Shown here piece after piece: positions 36,968 through 43,113 of a DNA stretch of 43,113 nucleotides. This DNA is from Chitinolyticbacter albus (GTDB lineage: Bacteria > Pseudomonadota > Gammaproteobacteria > Burkholderiales > Chitinibacteraceae), in assembly GCF_024437655.1 (NCBI RefSeq), contig NZ_JANBVF010000018.1:1-43113 (forward strand), in the 5' to 3' direction. Both the position numbers and the translations under genes were made by a program. Each line of letters begins with the position of its first letter. The stretch's first letter is position 1. The notes under the pieces were generated by a model. It was not told the DNA's origin. It searched no databases and saw only the letters and a list, made by a program, of their open reading frames with translations.

Positions 36968-37606
36968 ATGACCTTGCGTTTAGGCGACATCGCCCCCGAT
37001 TTCACCCAGCAATCCTCGACAGGCGAGATCCGGTTCCACGAGTGGGCCGGCGATCACTGGGTGGTGCTGTTCTCGCATCCAGCCGATTTCACCCCGGTAT
37101 GCACCACCGAGCTTGGCAAGACCGCCAAGCTGAAGGACGAATTTGCCCGCCGTAACGTCAAGGCACTGGCGATCAGCGTCGACCCAGTCGAATCGCACCT
37201 GAAGTGGATCGCCGACATCAATGACACCCAAGAGACCACGGTGAACTTCCCCATCCTGGCGGACGCCGACCGCAAGGTATCCGAGCTCTACGACCTGATC
37301 CACCCGAACGCCTCGACCACCGCCACCGTGCGCTCGGTGTTCGTCATCGATCCGGCCAAGAAGATTCGCCTGACGCTGACCTACCCGGCCAGTACCGGCC
37401 GCAACTTCAACGAGATCCTGCGCGTGATCGATTCGCTGCAGCTCACCGAATACCACAAGGTGGCCACGCCCGCCGACTGGGAACACGGCGACGACGTGGT
37501 GATCGTGCCGTCCTTGCAGGATGAGGCCGAAATCGCCCAGCGCTTCCCCAAGGGCTATCGCGCGGTGCGCCCCTACCTGCGCCTGACGCCGCAACCGAAC
37601 CTGTAA
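36968..37606 (+). CDS. 1-Cys peroxiredoxin (Prx6-like)
   Basis: This 212-residue peroxidase reduces hydrogen peroxide and organic peroxides with one catalytic cysteine. It has the Prx6 motif HPADFTPVCTTELG with Cys45, which is the only Cys in the protein. Further family features are ISVDPVESHLKWI and the C-terminal VATPADWEHGDDVVIVP. The conserved Pro/Thr/Arg around the active site are present. The start is chosen for the family N-terminus (MTLRLGDIAPDF). It sits 184 nt after sbp, possibly in the same regulon, since such enzymes are often raised under sulfur limitation. An intrinsic terminator follows. Confidence 0.95.
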   Translation: MTLRLGDIAPDFTQQSSTGEIRFHEWAGDHWVVLFSHPADFTPVCTTELGKTAKLKDEFARRNVKALAISVDPVESHLKWIADINDTQETTVNFPILADADRKVSELYDLIHPNASTTATVRSVFVIDPAKKIRLTLTYPASTGRNFNEILRVIDSLQLTEYHKVATPADWEHGDDVVIVPSLQDEAEIAQRFPKGYRAVRPYLRLTPQPNL

Positions 37607-37633
37607 TCCGCTTTTCCTCCTGGAGCACGACTC

Positions 37634-37685
37634 AAGCCAGGCTTGGGGTCTGTCATTGCCGACGGCCCCCGACCTGGCTTTTTTT
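37634..37685 (+). terminator. Intrinsic terminator after the peroxiredoxin gene
   Basis: AAGCCAGG pairs with CCTGGCTT around a long internal region (GGGG and CCCC can extend the stem) and ends in seven T. It lies 28 nt after the stop and 16 nt before the next ATG. Confidence 0.85.
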
Positions 37686-37700
37686 GTCACTGCCATCGCC

Positions 37701-38507
37701 ATGAACGATACCCTGCGCCCGCCAACCTTCCCGGTCCCGCCCGAAATCCGCCGTGACTGGCCCCGCAGCCAGTTCAGCATCGACGCCATCGAAGGCGTGG
37801 TGACCGAGGCGCTGGGGATGCGGTTGGCCTCCGCCTTCCAGCCCATCTTCGCGCCGGATGGCAGAACGGTCTTGGGTGAGGAAGCACTGCTGCGCGCGAG
37901 CCTCAGGCGCAAGCCGCTGGCACCGCCCAACGCCTTTGCCGCCGCGCGCGCGAGCGACGTGTTGGTGGGGTTCGACCGGCTGTGCCGCACGCTGCACCTG
38001 ATCAACTTCGCCACCTACGCCCGCCCCAACCGCACGCTGTTCCTCAACGTGCACCCGGAGCTATTGCCGGCGGTGGAGGCTCACGGCGTCTACTTCGAGC
38101 GCATTCTGGAAAGCCAGGGCTTCAAGCCGGCCGACGTGGTGCTGGAACTGCTGGAGAGCGACGTCACCGCGGCCGAACCCGAGGCGCTGACCCGCGCCGT
38201 CGCCAATTTCCGCAGCCGTGGCTATCGCATTGCGCTCGACGACTTCGGCCATGGCCACGCCAACCTGGACCGGCTATGGGCTACCGCACCCGACTACGTG
38301 AAGCTCGATCGCGAGCTGTTGCGCCTGGCTGGGCGCGATGAAAAAGCCGCGCGCGGCTATCGCCAGCTGGTGGCACTGCTGCGCGACACCGGCGCTCAGG
38401 TGCTGGCCGAGGGCGTGGAAACCACCAACGAGCTGGCGCTGGCGCGCGATGCCGGCGTCGACGGCCTGCAAGGCTACCTGCTGGGCGAGCCCGGATACCG
38501 TCATTGA
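37701..38507 (+). CDS. EAL-domain c-di-GMP phosphodiesterase
   Basis: This 268-residue protein is a stand-alone EAL domain that should hydrolyse cyclic di-GMP. Catalytic residues look intact: EALLR at 61-65, Asn116 in FLNVHPE, Glu149 in VLELLES, Asp180/Asp181 in IALDDFG, Lys201 in PDYVKLD, Glu238 in LAEGVET and QGYLLGEP near 256. There is no GGDEF, PAS, REC or membrane domain, so the protein is probably cytoplasmic and regulated by expression or partner binding. It starts just after the intrinsic terminator and leads toward the RBBP9-type hydrolase, 30 nt away. Confidence 0.92.
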   Translation: MNDTLRPPTFPVPPEIRRDWPRSQFSIDAIEGVVTEALGMRLASAFQPIFAPDGRTVLGEEALLRASLRRKPLAPPNAFAAARASDVLVGFDRLCRTLHLINFATYARPNRTLFLNVHPELLPAVEAHGVYFERILESQGFKPADVVLELLESDVTAAEPEALTRAVANFRSRGYRIALDDFGHGHANLDRLWATAPDYVKLDRELLRLAGRDEKAARGYRQLVALLRDTGAQVLAEGVETTNELALARDAGVDGLQGYLLGEPGYRH

Positions 38508-38537
38508 TGGGCCGATCCATCACCAAGGGAGAGATAG

Positions 38538-39140
38538 ATGGACCGCGTTGAACAATTCATCGCCCAGGGCGGCCGCCTGCTGATCGTGCCGGGCTGGCGC
38601 GATTCGGGCTACACACACTGGCAAAGCCGCTGGCACCGCCGTTATCCGGGCAGCGAGCGGCTGGTGCAGGCCGACTGGGAACACCCGCACGCGGCGGACT
38701 GGGTGGCGGCGCTGCGTCGCAAGATCGCCGAATCGGATGCCCCCACGCTGCTGGTCGCGCATAGCCTGGGCTGCATCACCGTCGCGCACTGGGCGGCGCT
38801 CGCCGGCAGCAATCACCCGGTGGTTGCCGCGCTGCTGGTGGCACCGGCCGACGTGGCACGGCCGCATGCGCCGGTGGAGTTTCGTGGCTTTTTGCCGTTG
38901 CCACACCGGCGCCTACCCTTCCCGTCGGTACTGGTCGCCAGCGACAGCGACGATGCTTGCAGCGCCGAGCGCGCCAGCCACCTCGCCAGCACCTGGGGCA
39001 GCCGGCTGGCCATGCTGCGCGGCGTGGGCCATATCAATGTGGAGTCACGGCACGGACCCTGGCCCGTGGGCAGGCAGTGGCTGCGCCGCATCGCCGCCGA
39101 ACACGTTACGCAGCACACCGAACCGGCACTGGCGATCTGA
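38538..39140 (+). CDS. RBBP9/YdeN family serine hydrolase
   Basis: This 200-residue alpha/beta hydrolase of the RBBP9/YdeN family has LLIVPGWRDSGYTHWQSRW at the N-terminus, the nucleophile elbow VAHSLGCITVAHWA (Ser about 76) and Asp in VASDSDDACS. His in GVGHINVESRHGPW completes the triad. Such bacterial proteins are esterases of unknown physiological substrate. GGGAGAG lies about 7 nt upstream. It follows the EAL gene by 30 nt and may share a transcript, though no functional link is known. A small hairpin (TCCCGT-CACG-ACGGGA) follows near 39162. Confidence 0.93.
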   Translation: MDRVEQFIAQGGRLLIVPGWRDSGYTHWQSRWHRRYPGSERLVQADWEHPHAADWVAALRRKIAESDAPTLLVAHSLGCITVAHWAALAGSNHPVVAALLVAPADVARPHAPVEFRGFLPLPHRRLPFPSVLVASDSDDACSAERASHLASTWGSRLAMLRGVGHINVESRHGPWPVGRQWLRRIAAEHVTQHTEPALAI

Positions 39141-39325
39141 CGCGCGCGCTCGGCACTCGGTCCCGTCACGACGGGATCGCGCGGCCGCTTGCGCGCATAC
39201 GCTTTTACGGCCAACTCCGGCGCCGTGAACGACGCCACCACGCCAGCTTGGCGCGGTGGCACTGATCCACGTCCGGCGGAGGCTGAAAAGCGAGCATAAG
39301 GCTGCAACGGCGCTCGGGCGCGCTG

Positions 39326-39384
39326 CACGTCCACGTCCACGTCCACGTCCACGTCCACGTCCACGTCCACGTCCACGTCCACGT
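39326..39384. repeat. Perfect hexanucleotide tandem repeat (CACGTC, 9.8 copies)
   Basis: Nine perfect CACGTC units plus CACGT run without interruption, 59 bp in all. The tract lies in the 367-nt gap between the RBBP9-type gene and ssuE, 123 nt before the ssuE ATG. No gene needs it: the reading frames through it encode only Arg-Pro or Val-Asp repeats. Confidence 0.97.
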
Positions 39385-39507
39385 AAAAGTACGTTCGCCG
39401 TGGCCCATATGCAATTCAGGTTATATCAATCCAACTACAAAGTATTTTATGGAATAAAAATCGGTCTTTATATTCACTCCAGACCTTTGATGTGCGGAGT
39501 GTGATCC
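39385..39507 (+). promoter_or_regulatory. AT-rich promoter region of the ssu operon
   Basis: This region is strongly AT-rich, with AAAAATCGGTCTTT (39456-39469) resembling a box before sbp, and a possible -10 TATATT (39469-39474). It is likely the binding region of a sulfur-starvation activator (Cbl/SsuR/CysB type by family knowledge), which is not encoded in the window. Confidence 0.5.
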
Positions 39508-40104
39508 ATGACCACCGTTGTACTGCTGGCCGGCAGCCCCGGCGAGCGTTCCCGTTCTACCACCCTGCTGCAACGCGCTGGCGCCCTGCTGGCGAGCTAC
39601 GGCGTCGTCACCCAGACCTTCGGCCTGACCGACTTCCCCAGCGACGACCTGATCTACGCGCGCTGGGATAGCCCCGCCATCCGCCGTTTCACCGAAACGC
39701 TGGCCGCCGCCGATGGTCTCGTCGTCGCCACCCCGGTCTACAAGGCCGCGTACAGCGGCGCGCTCAAGGCGGTGCTCGATCTGTTGCCCGAACGCGCGCT
39801 GGAGCAGAAAGCTGCGCTGGCACTGGCCACCGGCGGCAGCCCCGGCCATTTGCTGGCGGTCGACTACGCACTGCAACCGGTGCTCTCCGCCTTGAAGGCC
39901 CGCCATATCGTCGGCGGCGTCTATGCCACCGATCGCGACTTCAACCCGCAGGACGACGGCAGCTACCAGGTCACCGAAGAGATCGACTCGCGACTGCATC
40001 ACGCTGTCGGCCGCCTGATCGCCCACCTGCCCAACCCGGGCAGCGTGCAACTGCACCCCGAGGAGCTGTCGCGCCAGGTGGCCGCAGCCCGCATCAGCAT
40101 CTGA
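39508..40104 (+). CDS. ssuE: NADPH-dependent FMN reductase of alkanesulfonate use
   Basis: This 198-residue flavodoxin-like reductase supplies reduced FMN to the SsuD monooxygenase. The FMN-binding motif LLAGSPGERSRSTTLLQ is at the N-terminus, with VVATPVYKAAYSGALKAVLDLLP and ALATGGSPGHLLAVDYAL typical of SsuE. It opens the ssu operon; the first ssuA follows 43 nt later. GGAG lies about 10 nt before the ATG. Expression should rise when sulfate and cysteine are scarce, in line with the AT-rich promoter region. Confidence 0.96.
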   Translation: MTTVVLLAGSPGERSRSTTLLQRAGALLASYGVVTQTFGLTDFPSDDLIYARWDSPAIRRFTETLAAADGLVVATPVYKAAYSGALKAVLDLLPERALEQKAALALATGGSPGHLLAVDYALQPVLSALKARHIVGGVYATDRDFNPQDDGSYQVTEEIDSRLHHAVGRLIAHLPNPGSVQLHPEELSRQVAAARISI

Positions 40105-40147
40105 CCGCTATATCCGAACCCCATACCAAGACCGAGGAGCCCTGCCC

Positions 40148-41077
40148 ATGCTGTCCCGACTGATCAAACCCTTGCTGATCGCCGCCGCGATCAGCCTTGC
40201 CACCGGTGCCGCCGCCGAGGAGCTGCGCGTCGGCTTCCAGAAATACGGCACGCTGACCGTGCTCAAGGCACGCGGCACGCTCGAAACCCGCCTGAAGCCA
40301 CTGAGCTTCACCGTGCGCTGGGTCGAATTCCCGGCCGGCCCGCAATTGCTGGAGGGCCTGAACGTCGGTGCCATCGATTTTGGCACCACCGGCGAAGCAC
40401 CGCCCATCTTCGCCCAGGCCGCCGGCGCCAACCTGGTCTACGTCGGCAACGAGCCGCCGGCACCGATCTCCGAAGCCATCGTCATCCCCAAGGATTCGAC
40501 CCTCAAGTCGGTGAAGGAACTCAAGGGCAAGAAAGTGGCGCTGAACAAGGGCTCCAATGTCCACTTCCTGCTGGTGAAGGCGCTGGAGGAAGCAGGCCTC
40601 AAGTGGACCGACATCACCCCCGTCTACCTGCCGCCGGCCGATGCGCGCGCCGCGTTCGAGCGCGGTTCGGTCGATGCCTGGGTGATCTGGGATCCGTTCC
40701 TCGCCGCTGCCGAGAAACAGCTGGGCGCCCGCACGCTGCGCGACGGCAAGGGCCTCGTCGCCAACCACCAGTTCTTTCTCGCCGCCCGCCCGTTTGCCGA
40801 GAAGAACCCCAAGGTGCTCGCCGCCGTGCTCGACGAGCTCGACAAGACCGACGAGTGGGCGGCAAAGAACCAGGCCGAGGTGGTGAAGGAAATCGCGCCG
40901 CTATTGGGCTTGCCGACCGACATCGTGCAACTGGCCGTCGCCCGCTACAGCTACGGCGTGGTGCCGGTGACGCCCAAGGTGGCCGACGCCCAGCAGAAGA
41001 TCGCCGACGTGTTCCATGAGCTCAAGCTGATCCCGAAGCCGATCAAGGTGAAGGACGCGCTGGTCTCGCAGAAGTAA
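40148..41077 (+). CDS. ssuA: Aliphatic sulfonate-binding protein, first copy
   Basis: This 309-residue periplasmic solute-binding protein has a signal peptide ending near ATGAAA-EELRVG. Motifs are FPAGPQLLEGLNVGAIDFGTTGEAPPIFAQAAGA, KELKGKKVALNKGSNVHFLL and WVIWDPFLAAAEKQ, all characteristic of SsuA. It should deliver alkanesulfonates to an SsuBC importer, whose genes probably lie beyond the window. GAGGAG precedes the ATG. It is followed only 10 nt later by a second ssuA, which reads as about half identical by eye, so an old duplication is likely. The two may bind different sulfonates. Confidence 0.94.
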   Translation: MLSRLIKPLLIAAAISLATGAAAEELRVGFQKYGTLTVLKARGTLETRLKPLSFTVRWVEFPAGPQLLEGLNVGAIDFGTTGEAPPIFAQAAGANLVYVGNEPPAPISEAIVIPKDSTLKSVKELKGKKVALNKGSNVHFLLVKALEEAGLKWTDITPVYLPPADARAAFERGSVDAWVIWDPFLAAAEKQLGARTLRDGKGLVANHQFFLAARPFAEKNPKVLAAVLDELDKTDEWAAKNQAEVVKEIAPLLGLPTDIVQLAVARYSYGVVPVTPKVADAQQKIADVFHELKLIPKPIKVKDALVSQK

Positions 41078-41087
41078 GGATCACGCC

Positions 41088-42011
41088 ATGAAGCGCCTCC
41101 TTGCTCCCCTGTTGGCCCTCGCGCTCGTCGCGGGCACCGTTCACGCCACCGAAGTACGCATCGGCTACCAGAAAAGCTCGCTCAATCTGATCGTGCTGAA
41201 AAGCCGGGGCATCCTGGAAAAGCGGCTGGCCGAGGGCGGCCACACGGTGAAGTGGCACGAATTCGCCGCCGGCCCGCAGCTCTTGGAGGCGCTGGCCGCG
41301 GGTTCGGTCGACGTGGGCATGACCGGCGATACCCCGCCGATCTTCGCCCAGTCCGCCGGCTCGCCGTTGGTCTACGTCGGCTTCGAGCCACCCAAGCCGC
41401 AAGCGTCGGCCATCCTGGTGCCGAGCGACTCGCCGATCAGGAAGCTCGCCGACCTCAAGGGCAAGCGGGTGGCATTGCAGAAGGGGTCGAGTGCGCACTA
41501 CCTGCTGGTGCGCGCGCTGGATAAAGCTGGCCTCAAGTGGGAAGACATCCAGCCCGCCTACCTGACCCCGGCCGAGGCGCGCGCCGCGTTCGAGCGCGGG
41601 GCTATCGATGCCTGGGCGATCTGGGATCCGTTCTACGCCGCCGCCGAGAAAACGGTGAAGCCGCGTGTGCTGACCACGGGTGAAGGCCTGTCGGCCAACC
41701 AGTCGTTCTACCTCGCCGCCAAGCCATTCGCGAACAAGGAAAGCCGCTTGCTGCAGATCGTGTTCGACGCACTGACCGACAACGACGATTTCCTGGAAAA
41801 GCAGCCGGCCGAAGCGGCCCAGGTGCTGTCGCGCGCCGTCGGCCTCGATGTGCCGACCTTCGAGCGCGTGATCGAGCGCCGCCCCAGTTTCAAGGTCACC
41901 TGGCTCACTCCGCAGGTGGTGGCCGAGCAACAACGCATTGCCGACCGCTTCGCCGAGCTCAAGCTCATCCCGAAGCCGGTCACCGTGAAGGAAATCGTCT
42001 GGCAGCCTTAG
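41088..42011 (+). CDS. ssuA: Aliphatic sulfonate-binding protein, second copy
   Basis: This 307-residue paralogue of the preceding protein has its own signal peptide ([20 protein letters not shown]). Core motifs [74 protein letters not shown] and the shared C-terminal [13 protein letters not shown] are present. N-terminal residues around the pocket differ from the first copy ([12 protein letters not shown] against YGTLTVLKARG). A 10-nt gap puts the two under one transcript. ssuD follows after 82 nt. Confidence 0.94.
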   Translation: MKRLLAPLLALALVAGTVHATEVRIGYQKSSLNLIVLKSRGILEKRLAEGGHTVKWHEFAAGPQLLEALAAGSVDVGMTGDTPPIFAQSAGSPLVYVGFEPPKPQASAILVPSDSPIRKLADLKGKRVALQKGSSAHYLLVRALDKAGLKWEDIQPAYLTPAEARAAFERGAIDAWAIWDPFYAAAEKTVKPRVLTTGEGLSANQSFYLAAKPFANKESRLLQIVFDALTDNDDFLEKQPAEAAQVLSRAVGLDVPTFERVIERRPSFKVTWLTPQVVAEQQRIADRFAELKLIPKPVTVKEIVWQP

Positions 42012-42093
42012 TCGGATCGCGGCTCCCCCAGCGGGTTCGCCCGTTGCCGCACCGAAACCGGCCCCAGTCGCAACGACAACAAGGATAACGATC

Positions 42094-43113
42094 ATGAAAC
42101 TGTTCTGGTTCCTCCCCACCCATGGCGACGGCCGCTACCTCGGCACCCAACACGGCGCTCGCACCGTCGATCATCGCTACCTCGCGCAGATCGCCCAGGC
42201 GGCCGACCGCCTCGGTTTCGAAGGCGTGCTGATTCCCACCGGCCGCTCTTGCGAGGATTCCTGGGTAGTGGCTGCGTCGCTCGCGCCGCTGACCGAACGC
42301 CTGAAGTTCCTGGTGGCGATCCGCCCCGGCATCATTTCGCCCACGGTCTCGGCCCGCCAGGCCGCCACGCTCGATCGCATCTCGAACGGCCGCCTGCTGA
42401 TCAACGTGGTGACCGGTGGTGATCCGGACGAACAACACGGCGACGGCAGCTTCCTCACCCACGCCGAGCGCTACGAGGTGACCGACGAGTTCCTGCGCAT
42501 CTGGCGCGGCGTGCTGTCAGGCGAAGCCGTCGACTTCGAGGGCAAACACCTCACCGTGAAGAACGCCAAGACGCTGTTCCCGCCGGTGCAGCAACCATAT
42601 CCGCCGCTGTGGTTCGGCGGCTCGTCCGAACCCGCCAAGGCGCTGGCCGCCGAGCAGGTCGACGTCTACCTTACCTGGGGCGAGCCGCCGGCCGCCGTCG
42701 CCGAGAAGATCCGCGAAGTGCGCGAACTCGCCGCAGCGCAGGGCCGCACGGTGAAGTTCGGCATCCGCCTGCACATCATCGTGCGTGAAACCAGCGAGGA
42801 AGCGTGGAAGGCGGCCGACGAGCTGATCCAGTACGTGACCGACGACACCATCGCCGCCGCGCAGAAGGCCTTCGCGCGCTTCGATTCGGAAGGCCAGCGC
42901 CGCATGGCCGAGCTGCATGGCGGGCGCCGTGACCAACTCGAAATCCACCCCAACCTGTGGGCCGGCGTCGGCCTGGTGCGCGGCGGCGCGGGCACGGCCC
43001 TCGTCGGCAGCGCCGAGGAAGTGGCGGCGCTGGTGAAGGAATACCACGCGCTCGGCATCGAGACCTTCATCCTCTCAGGCTACCCGCACCTGGAGGAATC
43101 GTACCGCGTGGCC
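42094..43113 (+). CDS. ssuD: FMNH2-dependent alkanesulfonate monooxygenase (cut by window end)
   Basis: 340 residues are visible; the family has about 380, so the C-terminus is missing. The enzyme uses reduced FMN from SsuE and oxygen to release sulfite from alkanesulfonates. Catalytic residues known in E. coli SsuD are kept: Cys53 (GRSCEDSW), Arg225 and His227 (IRLHII) and Tyr330 (LSGYPH). The TIM-barrel, luciferase-like fold is evident from [19 protein letters not shown] and [19 protein letters not shown]. It completes ssuE-ssuA-ssuA-ssuD in the window; ssuC and ssuB are expected next. Confidence 0.97.
   Translation, partial: MKLFWFLPTHGDGRYLGTQHGARTVDHRYLAQIAQAADRLGFEGVLIPTGRSCEDSWVVAASLAPLTERLKFLVAIRPGIISPTVSARQAATLDRISNGRLLINVVTGGDPDEQHGDGSFLTHAERYEVTDEFLRIWRGVLSGEAVDFEGKHLTVKNAKTLFPPVQQPYPPLWFGGSSEPAKALAAEQVDVYLTWGEPPAAVAEKIREVRELAAAQGRTVKFGIRLHIIVRETSEEAWKAADELIQYVTDDTIAAAQKAFARFDSEGQRRMAELHGGRRDQLEIHPNLWAGVGLVRGGAGTALVGSAEEVAALVKEYHALGIETFILSGYPHLEESYRVA

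Noticed and set aside
39326-39384. CRISPR array
   Set aside because: Six-base units with no spacers; a simple tandem repeat.
39256-39504. Coding frame with Arg-Pro repeats across the hexanucleotide array (and Val-Asp repeats on the other strand)
   Set aside because: The repeat alone creates the open frames; no ribosome site or flanking domain.

Overview
The window is a GC-rich, gene-dense chromosomal segment of a betaproteobacterium, most likely of the Neisseriales (Chromobacteriaceae/Chitinibacteraceae type). This placement is inferred from gene order and protein style: leuS-lptE-holA, ftsE-ftsX-rpoH, a polA/LOG/DUF2782/thrB cluster, and a HrcA-type CIRCE box before rpoH. No rRNA, tRNA, CRISPR array, prophage or intact insertion sequence was seen.

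Layout. 1-5.4 kb: the 5' part of a chemotaxis receptor gene (minus strand), a 170-bp element with inverted-repeat ends that looks like a MITE or IS remnant, a dienelactone hydrolase, a 1036-residue HTH-ATPase-TPR regulator, and two small hypothetical genes. 5.4-14 kb: a core housekeeping run, all plus strand: leucyl-tRNA synthetase, LptE, DNA polymerase III delta, RNase G, FtsE, FtsX, and sigma-32 with a perfect CIRCE operator in its leader. 14.0-14.4 kb: a small Arg-rich protein behind what looks like a flagellar sigma-28 promoter. 14.4-19.1 kb: a minus-strand series of M14 carboxypeptidase, FAD-linked 2-hydroxyacid dehydrogenase, homoserine kinase, a DUF2782 protein and a LOG-family enzyme, divergent from polA (19.2-22.0 kb). 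22.1-28.7 kb: an accessory patch of small secreted proteins (DUF4124, LprI/DUF1311), DUF1127, an Lrp/AsnC regulator, YaeQ, a membrane protein, an AraC regulator, a PEBP protein and ArsC.

28.8-31.9 kb holds the most interesting module: two tandem, related exported or membrane-anchored proteins, followed by a translationally coupled LytS-type histidine kinase and LytTR response regulator. The arrangement suggests that the two proteins are sensory accessories or outputs of this two-component system. 32-35.7 kb: a GFA-family protein behind a 13-bp perfect inverted repeat, a periplasmic cyclophilin-like protein, an MsbA-type ABC exporter and a stand-alone plant-type [2Fe-2S] ferredoxin.

35.7-43.1 kb is largely about sulfur acquisition: a periplasmic sulfate-binding protein, then (after a 1-Cys peroxiredoxin, an EAL phosphodiesterase and an RBBP9-type hydrolase) an alkanesulfonate operon ssuE-ssuA-ssuA-ssuD cut by the window end. 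Both sulfur loci have AT-rich promoter regions with a similar sequence box. A 59-bp perfect hexanucleotide repeat lies upstream of the ssu promoter region. All functional statements come from reading the sequence and from family knowledge; no database search was run.
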